A DNA stretch of 64,000 nt from Sulfuricurvum sp. (GTDB lineage Bacteria; Campylobacterota; Campylobacteria; Campylobacterales; Sulfurimonadaceae), in contig JAGXFL010000012.1 in assembly GCA_024637295.1 (NCBI GenBank), positions 1 to 64,000 of the forward strand, read 5' to 3'. Below are positions 42,601 through 50,160 of the stretch, piece after piece; within the stretch, counting starts at the first letter, position 1, and each line of letters opens with the position of its first letter. The notes under the pieces are model-generated. The model was not told the DNA's origin, did not search any database, and saw only the letters and a list, made by a program, of their open reading frames with translations. The translations under genes were made by a program, and so were the position numbers.

Positions 42601-43512
42601 CAGTTAGCATTGGAAACGATGCCGTATACGCTGATCCTGATGGATTGTCAAATGCCGGAGATGGACGGCTATGAGGCATCCATGGCAATCCGCGATGGAA
42701 AAGCAGGCGATGCGTATAAAAATATTCCTATCGTTGCTATGACAGCCAATGCAATGGCGGGTGATCGTGAGAAATGCCTTATCTCTGGTATGAGTGATTA
42801 TCTGAGTAAGCCGATTAATCTCGATACTCTGAAGGCGACATTGATAAAATGGCTCAATGGAATCGTGACAGAAGTACCATATATTTCCGCACATAAGCAA
42901 CATGTCACGTTTTCTAAGGAAGAAGGACAAGAGCTCAAAGTGTGGGACGAGGCAGATGCTCTTAGGAGATTGGGGGGTAAAAAAGAGCTTTTATTGAAGA
43001 TTATGCACTCCTTTATCGATGAGAGTGAAGTTATGACGAGCGCTATGGGTAAGGCGATCAAGCATGACGATTTAGCAACGATACAGCTGCATGCTCATTC
43101 GATCAAAGGGTCAGCAGGAAACGTATCGGCGCAACAGCTTCAGGCACTGGCTAAGATGATGGAGTTCGCGGCAAAAAATGGAGATAAAAGTGTACTCAAA
43201 GAGGGTTACATCAATCTTCAAAAAGCGATGCAAGAGGTTTGCGACAAGTTTAGAGAAGTGCTTTCAAAAGAGGAAAAGCCTGTGATACGAAAAAAACGGC
43301 TGGACCCTTTGCAAATGGCGGTTAAGTTGCAAAATCTCAAAAAAGAGGTAGAATCGGGTTCATTTATTGATACCGATGTGATGGATGTATTTAGTGAGTA
43401 TGCTGATGAAGAGTTTACGGCTCGTATACATCTTCTAAAGGGGCATATTGATCGATTTGAGGCATCGGAAGCATTGATATTACTGGACATTATTATGGCA
43501 GGATTGGAGTAA
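39610..43512 (+). CDS. Hybrid histidine kinase with periplasmic sensor, two PAS domains, receiver and Hpt
   Basis: About 1300 residues, starting at ATG 39610 with AAGGGG 9 bases upstream. Order: membrane helix 1 (about 21-46), a periplasmic Cache-like region (about 47-335), helix 2 (338-363), HAMP, PAS (about 425-545; NKKFEEISGYDRAELIGKNH), second PAS (555-680), kinase with phospho-His in TMSHEIRTPMNGVLGML, ATPase (GTGLGLAIVKKL), receiver with Asp in LMDCQMPEMDG, Hpt with His in HAHSIKGSAGNVSA, and a C-terminal helical region. It is the longest gene here and has the full phosphorelay in one chain. Confidence 0.94.
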   Translation: MINAILVPFKKLYQRYDHSLKITLMFWFLILSLVPFIVVAWYGYIHTVQSVDELQRNKLSDTAAINVATLDERFYEASRSLLSWSELYTPRSILQSLSQRYERSNQRLCEFISSNDYLQVIDAQPKTLEKIAHTYDYVYDLFLIDLKGNILYTIKHESDLGTNLLNGSYSKTRFAKAYRTSLADGKAHFSDLEHYRPSNGILTGFITQPMRDESGNMVGIMAIQLHMDLLFGSIKMDDKKMRQYLVGSDGLLRTSIGNESDILNRRISTEAFWDWYKEHGLHGNYSDTMDEVANVYMGPDGKMVLGEHRSINLMGVRWAHISEMDEADMLAVPNHLLTTILIFSLIVGVIVIIAGIVIARRIVKPLALLSHASQQYMNGVKGIQVTLDTDNEVGAFGDVFNALIQKQEYDAQKLEYLAQKAQKTLEELKEQKYALDAHSIVAITDVKGDIIFVNKKFEEISGYDRAELIGKNHRILNSGCHGAAFWKEMYETVSHGNIWHDEVCNIAKDGHHYWVDTTIVPFFGEDGAPKNYIAIRTDITAQKNVQILLAEKEGSLQTLLDSVAEGIYGVDMQGYCTFVNKSFLRILGFDDESKILGKHIHETIHHSHEDGSFYPSSECKMYKANQTHLPSHVDDEVFWRNDGSSIAVEYWSYPIIQEGIYVGAVATFLDISERKIVEKQMIEAKEAAESSARAKSEFLATMSHEIRTPMNGVLGMLGLLSHSQLDETQRHQIRIASNSAKSLLGIINDILDFSKVEAGKMELEMITFNLREELVEFVEAMAFKAKEKGLELILDVTQLTRTVVRTDPGRLRQILINLIGNAVKFTHKGTILVKVRVDEVDEYNGRLRIDVSDSGIGIAADKIDALFQPFIQADNSTTRKYGGTGLGLAIVKKLCELMDGSISITSIENEGSTFHVNIGVGLEDVISLSQCVLVECPNNNDKQTGPEESTDMQWPSDTRLLLVEDNPTNQIVAQGMLELIGLETDIANNGLEAIESMQLALETMPYTLILMDCQMPEMDGYEASMAIRDGKAGDAYKNIPIVAMTANAMAGDREKCLISGMSDYLSKPINLDTLKATLIKWLNGIVTEVPYISAHKQHVTFSKEEGQELKVWDEADALRRLGGKKELLLKIMHSFIDESEVMTSAMGKAIKHDDLATIQLHAHSIKGSAGNVSAQQLQALAKMMEFAAKNGDKSVLKEGYINLQKAMQEVCDKFREVLSKEEKPVIRKKRLDPLQMAVKLQNLKKEVESGSFIDTDVMDVFSEYADEEFTARIHLLKGHIDRFEASEALILLDIIMAGLE

Positions 43513-43515
43513 AAA

Positions 43516-43569
43516 ATGAGTGAAAAACCGGACCGCGTCATCGTCTATGAGCAAACAGTGGCAGTATGA
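43516..43569 (+). CDS. Possible 17-residue coupling peptide before hybrid kinase 2
   Basis: A frame with GGAG 6 bases upstream encodes MSEKPDRVIVYEQTVAV, starts 3 bases after the first kinase's stop, and its TGA overlaps the ATG of the second kinase (ATGA). Position and ribosome site argue for translation. It may also be the remnant of a deleted protein. Confidence 0.4.
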   Translation: MSEKPDRVIVYEQTVAV

Positions 43570-46112
43570 TGCATCTCTTTAAGCGTAAATCATTTCTTTA
43601 TATTGCTTTGTATATTGCTTTAATGGGAGCGATTACGTCATTGTTATATTCACGTTATGAAGTATTGACGGACGAATATATACAAAGTCATGTCAAAGAG
43701 TTTGATGATCGAATAGAGAGCTATCAGTCGATGCAGCAGCGGATGATGGACAATTATTACGGGATGTTTTTGGATTCGCCTAGAGTATCTCAAATGATGT
43801 ATCAAGCTATGCACAGTGACGCAACCGGACAAATAGCCCTTCGGCGTGAGATGTATGATCGGATGAGGGGGGTATTGGAATCTCTGCAAGAATTTGATGT
43901 CCGGCTTTTATTTTTTCATCTCCCAGGGCAGGTTGCGTTTATGCGTGTCCATGAACCGGAAAAATACGGTGATACACTAACCGATGTTCGCCCCAGTATC
44001 GTTCAAGCGCAACGAGAGCAAAAGAAGACGGTTGTATTTGAAACAGGCATATACTTTAGCGGTTTTCGCAGTGTTTATCCTCTCTTTTATCGGGGCAATT
44101 TCTCAGGGACGGTTGAGATCGCTTATCCATTTTTAGCACTAAAAAGACAAGCGATCCTCCAAGATCAAGGGGCTTATACTATCTTAATCAAGCGAAGTCT
44201 TGTTACGAAAAAATCAAAAAAGTCGGTTATGCTCAAGCTGTATCAAAATTCTCCTTTTGGCACAGACTATATCGAAGATCAAGAAAGCGCTTTGGCCAAA
44301 GATGCCGAAGGGTTTGCAAAAGGCGAATTAGACGTTTTACTCACTAAAAACAAAGAAAAAATTCAAAATGCTTTAAAACAAGAAAAAGCGCAAGGGATGC
44401 GGCTAAGCTATAAGGGCAGAGAAGCGCTTATGGTACTAAGACCGGTATCTCAAATCGGAGGGGAACACGCCGCGTATATGGTTGAAATCACCCCAAATCA
44501 TACGATATTTACACAACAGTGGAATCAGTTTATGATATTGGTGAGTACTATTGCTTTGTTGCTGGCAGCATTGATGTGGTATGTTTACCGATACAACCGT
44601 TCGGTTCTTTTGACGCTGCAGTATAAAAAGGCGATTGAAGAGAGTATGATCGTCTCTCGAACAGATACCAAAGGGATCATTACCTATGTCAATCCTCTCT
44701 TTACCGCCATCAGCGGATACAGCGAAGAAGAGCTTATAGGACAGCCTCACAGTATGGTTCGCCATCCAAATACAGATGAATCGGTATTTAGAGGGATGTG
44801 GAATACCTTGAAGCGAGGGCATAACTGGCATGGGATGCTGCAAAATCGAGCGAAAAACGGTGAATCTTATTTTGTAAAAAATATAATATGTCCGATCGTC
44901 GATGAAGACGGCAAGATTTTAGAATATCTTGGATTGCGAGAGGATGTTACTGAGATACAAGAAAGTCGTTTAAGAGCACTGGAGGCGCAACGGATAAAAT
45001 CTGCTTTTGTCGCCAATATGAGTCATGAGATACGAACCCCGATCAACGGTATTGTCGGCTTTGTCCATTTACTCTCCAAGACGGTTTTGGATACGACACA
45101 GCGTCGATACGTATCGATCGTGGAAAGTTCCTTGGAGATGTTACTGCATATTGTCAATGATGTTTTGGACTTTTCCAAAATCGAAGAGGGGAAAATAGAG
45201 ATAGAGTGGATCGAAAGTCATCCGAAAGTAGAGCTTGAAAGCCTTTTTGAATTGTTTACGCCTCAAGCAGCTATCAAAAAAGTTGAGTATCGGTTGCTGA
45301 TTGACGATAAAATTGAGGATTGTCTGGTTCTTGATATTCTTCGGATCAAACAGATCCTGAGTAATCTTATCAGTAATGCGATCAAATTTACGCCCGAAGG
45401 GGGATCGGTAGATGTTAGAATCACAGTGGTTGAGGATAAGCAAAACTCTCAAACATTGGAATTTAGTGTTATTGATACAGGTATTGGTATTGCTAAGGAC
45501 AAACAGAGCAAAATATTCGAAAAATTCACACAAGCAGATGCTTCTACTACACGTGAATATGGTGGTACTGGGTTAGGTCTTTCAATTGCTTATGCAATAG
45601 TGGGTCTTATGGGGGACACATTAAAAATTCAAAGCGAAGAGGGGCAAGGGGCTAAGTTTTATTTTTGCATCAATGCACAAAAGTGTGATACGCAAGAGAG
45701 TAAGGCTATTCATGTGTCGGAGCTTACTATCAAGCCTTTGTCTCTGCGTATTTTAGTTGTAGAAGATTATGAGATTAATCGGATGTTACTTGAAGAGCTA
45801 TTACGGCATCATTATGGATTAACGGCTGATTTTGCCAGCAATGGTGAAGAAGGGGTGAGGATGGTACAAAATAATACCTATGACTTAGTATTGATGGATG
45901 TGAATATGCCGGTAATGGACGGGATTGAGGCAACCAGATTGATTCGTCAAAACAATCCAACCCTCCCTATTGTCGCATTAACGGCAAATGTTATGGAGGG
46001 AGATGCTCAAAAGCTTGCACAGCAGGGTATGAGTGATTATCTTGCCAAACCTTTGGAGTATAATGAGTTGTATCGCGTTCTAATGCGCTTTTCGAATTTA
46101 AAGGAGTCATGA
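43566..46112 (+). CDS. Hybrid histidine kinase with dCache-like sensor, PAS and receiver
   Basis: About 848 residues: membrane helix 1 (9-27), periplasmic region (28-318) with FMRVHEPEKYGDTLTDVRPS, a mark of Campylobacterota dCache sensors, helix 2 (320-342), a PAS domain with SEEELIGQPHSMVRHPNTDE closely like the solitary PAS protein of this operon, kinase with phospho-His in NMSHEIRTPINGIVGF, ATPase (GTGLGLSIAYAI) and a receiver with Asp in LMDVNMPVMDG. No Hpt is attached; the following gene supplies one. An ATG at 43569 is a second possible start. Confidence 0.94.
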   Translation: MMHLFKRKSFLYIALYIALMGAITSLLYSRYEVLTDEYIQSHVKEFDDRIESYQSMQQRMMDNYYGMFLDSPRVSQMMYQAMHSDATGQIALRREMYDRMRGVLESLQEFDVRLLFFHLPGQVAFMRVHEPEKYGDTLTDVRPSIVQAQREQKKTVVFETGIYFSGFRSVYPLFYRGNFSGTVEIAYPFLALKRQAILQDQGAYTILIKRSLVTKKSKKSVMLKLYQNSPFGTDYIEDQESALAKDAEGFAKGELDVLLTKNKEKIQNALKQEKAQGMRLSYKGREALMVLRPVSQIGGEHAAYMVEITPNHTIFTQQWNQFMILVSTIALLLAALMWYVYRYNRSVLLTLQYKKAIEESMIVSRTDTKGIITYVNPLFTAISGYSEEELIGQPHSMVRHPNTDESVFRGMWNTLKRGHNWHGMLQNRAKNGESYFVKNIICPIVDEDGKILEYLGLREDVTEIQESRLRALEAQRIKSAFVANMSHEIRTPINGIVGFVHLLSKTVLDTTQRRYVSIVESSLEMLLHIVNDVLDFSKIEEGKIEIEWIESHPKVELESLFELFTPQAAIKKVEYRLLIDDKIEDCLVLDILRIKQILSNLISNAIKFTPEGGSVDVRITVVEDKQNSQTLEFSVIDTGIGIAKDKQSKIFEKFTQADASTTREYGGTGLGLSIAYAIVGLMGDTLKIQSEEGQGAKFYFCINAQKCDTQESKAIHVSELTIKPLSLRILVVEDYEINRMLLEELLRHHYGLTADFASNGEEGVRMVQNNTYDLVLMDVNMPVMDGIEATRLIRQNNPTLPIVALTANVMEGDAQKLAQQGMSDYLAKPLEYNELYRVLMRFSNLKES

Positions 46113-46489
46113 TGACAGATCAAGAACAAAAACTTCAAGAATTTGAAGCAATATTGGCTCACCTCAAAACAACTCTTCATCTGACCGATGAGGTAATGAT
46201 CAGACTTAACAATAAATTTTTTGACTCAGTAGCGTTGACGCTTGGGCAATTAAAAGAAGCGATAGAAACGGCTGATTACGATCTTATTGAAAGACTTTCC
46301 CATTCGATCAAAGGGGGAGCAAGTTCATTGCAATACATTGTTATTAGTGAAATTGCCACTAGATTAGAGGAAAAAGCACAAAAAAAAGAGGATTACAGCT
46401 ATCAAGCGACATTGAATGAACTCATAGAAGAGTTCAATACAGCGCAAGAGTGTTATCGTTTATGGAAAGCAAAAAAAGGGCATATATGA
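46109..46489 (+). CDS. Free-standing Hpt phosphotransfer protein
   Basis: A 126-residue four-helix Hpt domain with the phospho-His in ERLSHSIKGGASSLQYI. It starts in the ATGA overlap of kinase 2, which lacks its own Hpt, so phosphate likely moves from the kinase receiver to this protein and then to a response regulator such as that at 38172-39512. The C-terminus is helical and charged. The reading frame continues past the stop into a GGDEF remnant. Confidence 0.92.
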   Translation: MMTDQEQKLQEFEAILAHLKTTLHLTDEVMIRLNNKFFDSVALTLGQLKEAIETADYDLIERLSHSIKGGASSLQYIVISEIATRLEEKAQKKEDYSYQATLNELIEEFNTAQECYRLWKAKKGHI

Positions 46490-46624
46490 GGAAAGCTCCT
46501 TATCGACCTTTTTAAAGAGGTTGATGATACCTGTGGGCATGATGTTGGAGATGAGGTGCTCAAAACCTTGGCAAATACTATAGATGAAAATATACGGAAA
46601 ATATTAAAAAAGAAAGTTAAATGA
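46490..46624 (+). pseudogene. Remnant of a GGDEF (diguanylate cyclase) domain
   Basis: Directly after the Hpt stop, in the same frame, the DNA reads GKLLIDLFKEVDDTCGHDVG then DEVLKTLANTID up to TGA at 46622-46624. This matches the start of GGDEF domains (D-x-D-x-F-K-x-x-N-D-x-x-G-H-x-x-G-D-x-x-L) with a small deletion after LID, no start codon of its own, and no GGDEF signature behind it. It is a decayed fragment of a cyclic-di-GMP synthase gene that once ended the operon. Confidence 0.75.
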
Positions 46625-46678
46625 TTGTTATTGAAGAAAGTTTACCGATGCCCATAAAAATAGGGGTTTATCGATTGT

Positions 46679-46762
46679 TGGTGCGGATGAGAAGACTTGA
46701 ACTTCCACACCGTGAGGCACCAGATCCTAAGTCTGGCGTGTCTACCATTCCACCACATCCGC
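46679..46762 (-). tRNA. tRNA-Leu (anticodon TAG)
   Basis: Acceptor stem GCGGATG / CATCCGC is perfect, the anticodon stem CCAGA / TCTGG holds loop CTTAGGA (anticodon TAG), and a long variable arm is present as in leucine tRNAs. CCA is encoded. Confidence 0.95.
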
Positions 46763-46776
46763 ACATAAATCTAAGG

Positions 46777-46853
46777 TGGTACGCCCTAGAGGATTCGAAC
46801 CTCTGACCGATGCCTTAGAAGGGCATTGCTCTATCCAACTGAGCTAAGGACGC
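46777..46853 (-). tRNA. tRNA-Arg (anticodon TCT)
   Basis: Acceptor stem GCGTCCT / AGGGCGT with G-U pairs, anticodon loop CTTCTAA (anticodon TCT), T-arm with GGTTCGAATCC and encoded CCA. It lies 14 bases from the Leu gene. Confidence 0.95.
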
Positions 46854-46868
46854 GAGTACTTAAGTTAA

Positions 46869-46945
46869 TGGTGCGCCCGATAGGGTTCGAACCTATAACC
46901 TACGGATCCGAAGTCCGTTACTCTATCCAATTGAGCTACGAGCGC
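46869..46945 (-). tRNA. tRNA-Arg (anticodon TCG)
   Basis: Acceptor stem GCGCTCG / CGGGCGC, anticodon stem ACGGA / TCCGT with loop CTTCGGA (anticodon TCG), T-loop TTCGAAC and encoded CCA. Reads CGA and possibly other CGN codons. Confidence 0.95.
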
Positions 46946-46992
46946 AATAATCTTCTAAAACATCAAAACAAAGGGTTTTAAATAAACCTATA

Positions 46993-47070
46993 TGGGGTGG
47001 GATGCGGGGCTCGAACCCGTGACCCCCGGCACCACAAACCAGTGCTCTAACCAACTGAGCTAATCCCACC
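46993..47070 (-). tRNA. tRNA-His (anticodon GTG)
   Basis: The anticodon stem CTGGT / GCCGG holds loop TTGTGGT (anticodon GTG). The acceptor stem GTGGGAT / ATCCCAC is extended by the extra 5' G opposite C73 that marks tRNA-His. CCA is encoded. Confidence 0.95.
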
Positions 47071-47113
47071 ATAGACAAAAGAGTTTATTTAAAAATTTCG
47101 AATATAAAAAACA

Positions 47114-47191
47114 TGGTCGGGGCGAGAGGACTCGAACCTCCGGCCCCTTGGTCCCAAACCAAGTACTCTAACCATACTGAGCTACGCCCCG
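47114..47191 (-). tRNA. tRNA-Pro (anticodon TGG)
   Basis: Acceptor stem CGGGGCG / CGCCCCG is perfect, the anticodon stem CTTGG / CCAAG holds loop TTTGGGA (anticodon TGG), and CCA is encoded. It is the first gene of the five-tRNA cluster in transcription order. Confidence 0.95.
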
Positions 47192-47283
47192 ACCTAATCA
47201 ACTAACTAAAGCACAAAGCCAAATTAGTGAGGCGAAATTATAGTGCATAATAAACATAATGTCAATACGAATTTTATTTTTGC

Positions 47284-47289
47284 TATAAT
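47284..47289 (+). promoter_or_regulatory. -10 box for the SNF transporter
   Basis: TATAAT lies 39 bases before the GTG start, in the AT-rich gap after the divergent tRNA cluster. Confidence 0.6.
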
Positions 47290-47328
47290 CGTTGTTATGT
47301 GTATAAAAATAACAAATAGGATGGACAC

Positions 47329-48672
47329 GTGAAAATAGCACATTTTAGTCGATGGGGATTTTTAATGGCAGCCGCCGGTGCCGCTGTAGGATTGGGAAAT
47401 ATATGGAAATTTCCCTATATCACGGGTCAGTACGGCGGTGGAGCTTTTGTCCTTGTCTATTTGTTGACCGTTGTGTTTGTCGGATTTTCGGTGATGATCG
47501 CAGAGATGCTAATCGGGTATCTCGGACGACGTGATGGAGTCGGAGCATTTGAACATTTGGCACCGCGGAATAAAAGCACGTGGAAATATGCTGGGTTCAT
47601 GGCACTTTTTGGAACATTGGTGATGTTTTACTATTCGGTTGTAATTGGTTGGATATTTCATTATATATTGATGAGCTTCGGCACTCTTCCCGCTTCGGTT
47701 CCTGAAGCAGAAGCGATTTTTGATCAATTTATAAAGCATGACGTGTGGCAGCAAATAGTGTTTCATACGATGGCGTTTTTAATCACGACTACGGTTTTGG
47801 TGCGTGGGGTAAAGGGGGGGATCGAAAAGTTCAATCTGGTATTGATGCCTGCTCTTGTTCTGATAATCCTCGGAATGCTGATCTATGCGATGAATATGGA
47901 TAGTTTTAGCAAAGCGGTAGCATACATGTTTGTACCTGATTGGAGTAAACTCACTTCCGAAGCATTTGCGGTTGCAGTAGGGCATGCTTTCTTCACCCTT
48001 TCATTGGGTATGGGATCAATCATGATCTACTCTGCATCGCTTCCAAAAGAGAGTAATTTGGTCCGTGCCTCTTTGTTTGTTATTACTGCGGATACATTGA
48101 TCGCACTTGCAGCCGGGTTGTTCTTGTTTACCTTTTTGTTTCAATACGGTGCGCAACCTGCTAAAGGCCCTGGCTTAGTCTTTATCTCGCTTCCTACGGT
48201 TTTCCATGCAATGGGTGGTGTTGGGAATATCCTTGCGGTCTTATTTTTTATGGCATTGGGATTTGCAGGACTTACCTCTGCGGTTTCTCTTGTCGAGCCG
48301 ATGGTTCAATACTTGATCGACCGATGGGATATGAGCCGGTTCAAAGCAGCCGTCTCTATGGGGCTACTCTTTTACTTTTTTGGAATCATTGCTATTTTGT
48401 CACAGCTTGAATCGACATCCGCGTTGTTTAGTTGCGGTGGGAAATCATTCTTTGATTGGGCCGATTATTTGACATCAGCGGTATTGTTGCCGTTTGCGGG
48501 ATTGGTGATGGCTGTCTTTGTCGGATTCGTGATGGAAAAAGAGCGTGTGGCTTCAGTACTCAAATCTCAGATGGGATGGTTTTATCCTATCTGGAGATTT
48601 AATATCCGTTTTGTAGCGCCTATCGCACTTGTGTTTGTGATGTTAAATTTGATGGGTGTTATTGAGTTTTAA
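47329..48672 (+). CDS. SNF-family sodium-dependent transporter
   Basis: A 447-residue inner-membrane symporter of the neurotransmitter:sodium symporter family, probably moving an amino acid or similar small solute with Na+. Helix 1 carries the family signature GAAVGLGNIWKFPYITGQYG, and the sodium and substrate site residues of helices 6 and 8 lie in HAFFTLSLGMGSIMIYSASL and FFMALGFAGLTSAVSLVEP. About 11 helices are expected. The start is GTG 47329, with AGGATGG upstream. Substrate cannot be read from the sequence. Confidence 0.93.
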   Translation: MKIAHFSRWGFLMAAAGAAVGLGNIWKFPYITGQYGGGAFVLVYLLTVVFVGFSVMIAEMLIGYLGRRDGVGAFEHLAPRNKSTWKYAGFMALFGTLVMFYYSVVIGWIFHYILMSFGTLPASVPEAEAIFDQFIKHDVWQQIVFHTMAFLITTTVLVRGVKGGIEKFNLVLMPALVLIILGMLIYAMNMDSFSKAVAYMFVPDWSKLTSEAFAVAVGHAFFTLSLGMGSIMIYSASLPKESNLVRASLFVITADTLIALAAGLFLFTFLFQYGAQPAKGPGLVFISLPTVFHAMGGVGNILAVLFFMALGFAGLTSAVSLVEPMVQYLIDRWDMSRFKAAVSMGLLFYFFGIIAILSQLESTSALFSCGGKSFFDWADYLTSAVLLPFAGLVMAVFVGFVMEKERVASVLKSQMGWFYPIWRFNIRFVAPIALVFVMLNLMGVIEF

Positions 48673-48682
48673 AGAGGGTTTA

Positions 48683-48794
48683 TCTTTTCTTTTTAGTAAA
48701 GAAAAGAAACAAAAGAAAATCGCTTTCTCAACAAGACGCTATCGGTACGCTTTTGCCCTACGGCAAGCGACCTCGCTTCTTGTAAGTTGAGAAG
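48683..48794. repeat. Nested inverted-repeat element between the SNF transporter and thiG
   Basis: Three structures follow one another. TCTTTTCTTT pairs perfectly with AAAGAAAAGA around TTAGT (48683-48707), a likely bidirectional terminator. Then a long arm TTCTCAAC (about 48725-48732) pairs with GTTGAGAA (about 48786-48793), enclosing a hairpin of CGCTT and GCC against GGC and AAGCG near 48748-48769. The gap has no gene. It has the look of a dispersed intergenic repeat, but copies elsewhere cannot be checked here. Confidence 0.65.
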
Positions 48795-48814
48795 AGCAAT
48801 AAATTATATAAATA

Positions 48815-49591
48815 CTAAAACTGTATCATCCCGTCAATCGGAGATGACGCAGTCGCGTATGGGCGTTTTGGGATACGTCCTGCGAGATAACTTAATCGTC
48901 CTGCGATAACAGCATTCTTCATAGCTTCGGCCATGAGCATCGGGTTTTGTGCTTGTGCAATAGCCGTGTTTGTTAGTACACCATCCGCTCCAAGTTCCAT
49001 TGCCAATGCCGCATCACTGGCACATCCAATCCCTGCATCCACAATGATCGGTACTTTGACCGCTTCACGCACAAACACGATGTTATAACGATTCTGTACT
49101 CCTAAGCCGCTTCCTATAGGTGCGGCAAGGGGCATAATGGCATGTGCACCTGCATCCTCTAGGCGACGTGCCATGATCGGATCATCACTGGTATAGGCCA
49201 TGATCGTAAAACCGTCACGAGCCAACACCTCACACGCTTTGATCGTTTCTAAGACATCAGGATAGAGGGTTTTTTGGGTATCACCGATCACTTCGAGTTT
49301 GATGAGATCGATTCCGGTCGCTTCACGGGTGAGACGAAAAAGGGTGATCGCTTCTTCTGCGGTGGTACATCCTGCTGAATTGGGTAAAAACTTCACATTC
49401 GTCCCTGCAAATGTATCGCGTAAGTTTGCTTCGTTTGGATTGGTGATGTTCAAACGGCGAACGGCAACGGTAATAAGCTCAGAACCTGATGCCAGCGTCG
49501 CTGCTTTGGTCGTTTCAAACGAATCGTATTTACCGCTACCTACGATGAGGCGGCTTCCGAGGGTATATTTTCCGATTTGTAATGTGTGCAT
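48815..49591 (-). CDS. thiG: Thiazole synthase
   Basis: ThiG forms the thiazole phosphate ring of thiamine from deoxyxylulose phosphate, dehydroglycine and ThiS-thiocarboxylate. The 258-residue TIM barrel shows [26 protein letters not shown], the active-site Lys in [32 protein letters not shown] and [22 protein letters not shown]. Other thi genes are not in the window. It is 8 bases downstream of purN on the same strand. Confidence 0.96.
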   Translation of the reverse strand: MHTLQIGKYTLGSRLIVGSGKYDSFETTKAATLASGSELITVAVRRLNITNPNEANLRDTFAGTNVKFLPNSAGCTTAEEAITLFRLTREATGIDLIKLEVIGDTQKTLYPDVLETIKACEVLARDGFTIMAYTSDDPIMARRLEDAGAHAIMPLAAPIGSGLGVQNRYNIVFVREAVKVPIIVDAGIGCASDAALAMELGADGVLTNTAIAQAQNPMLMAEAMKNAVIAGRLSYLAGRIPKRPYATASSPIDGMIQF

Positions 49592-49599
49592 AGGCTTCC

Positions 49600-50160
49600 T
49601 TAGTCGTGATCTTTGAGAACTTTTAGTACGCTAAGCGGTAAGATCTCATGTTCTATAGTGCGGATTTTAGCCGAAAAATCTTCTAAAGTATCCTTAACAT
49701 TTTTAGTAAAACTTTTTTGCAAGATTATTTCCCCGCCATCGAGCTCTTCGCTGACCCAATGAACGGTGACTCCACAGGTCATGATATCACTGGCAAAACT
49801 CTCTTTAATGGCATTAGAGCCTTTAAACGCAGGCAAAAGTGAGGGATGCAGATTGATAGCACGCACCTGTGAGGTAAAAACGGGTGTCAAAATGCGCATG
49901 AATCCGCACAATACCACAAGATCGGGAGCGTATTCTTGGATCATGCGCACCAATGCAGTATCGTAGGCTTCACGGCTGTTGTACTGCGTGTGATCACATA
50001 CTTCGACGGGGATATTGGCATTGCGTGCTTTGGTTATCCCTGCGGCATTAGGATTGTTCGTGATAGCGCAGACGATAATGGCATGTTTGAGATGGATTTT
50101 TTCGATTAAGTTAGCGAGGTTCGTCCCCTCGCCGCTAAAAAGGGCAACGATTTTTTTCAT
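49600..50160 (-). CDS. purN: Phosphoribosylglycinamide formyltransferase
   Basis: PurN formylates GAR using formyl-tetrahydrofolate in purine synthesis. The 186-residue protein has the opening [19 protein letters not shown], the folate and catalytic segment [12 protein letters not shown], the catalytic [16 protein letters not shown] (Asn and His) and the Asp in the [14 protein letters not shown] segment. Its ATG overlaps the stop of nnr on the same strand (ATGA). Confidence 0.95.
   Translation of the reverse strand: MKKIVALFSGEGTNLANLIEKIHLKHAIIVCAITNNPNAAGITKARNANIPVEVCDHTQYNSREAYDTALVRMIQEYAPDLVVLCGFMRILTPVFTSQVRAINLHPSLLPAFKGSNAIKESFASDIMTCGVTVHWVSEELDGGEIILQKSFTKNVKDTLEDFSAKIRTIEHEILPLSVLKVLKDHD

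Noticed and set aside
43516-43569. Frameshifted start of hybrid kinase 2
   Set aside because: Kinase 2 already has a normal membrane-helix N-terminus after its own ATG; the 17 residues add no domain.
46490-47328. Prophage or integrative element at the tRNA cluster
   Set aside because: No integrase, no direct repeat of a tRNA 3' end and no phage genes are visible; only gene debris supports a rearrangement.
49592-49599. Possible TPP riboswitch upstream of thiG
   Set aside because: thiG is 8 bases from purN in an operon; there is no room for a riboswitch.
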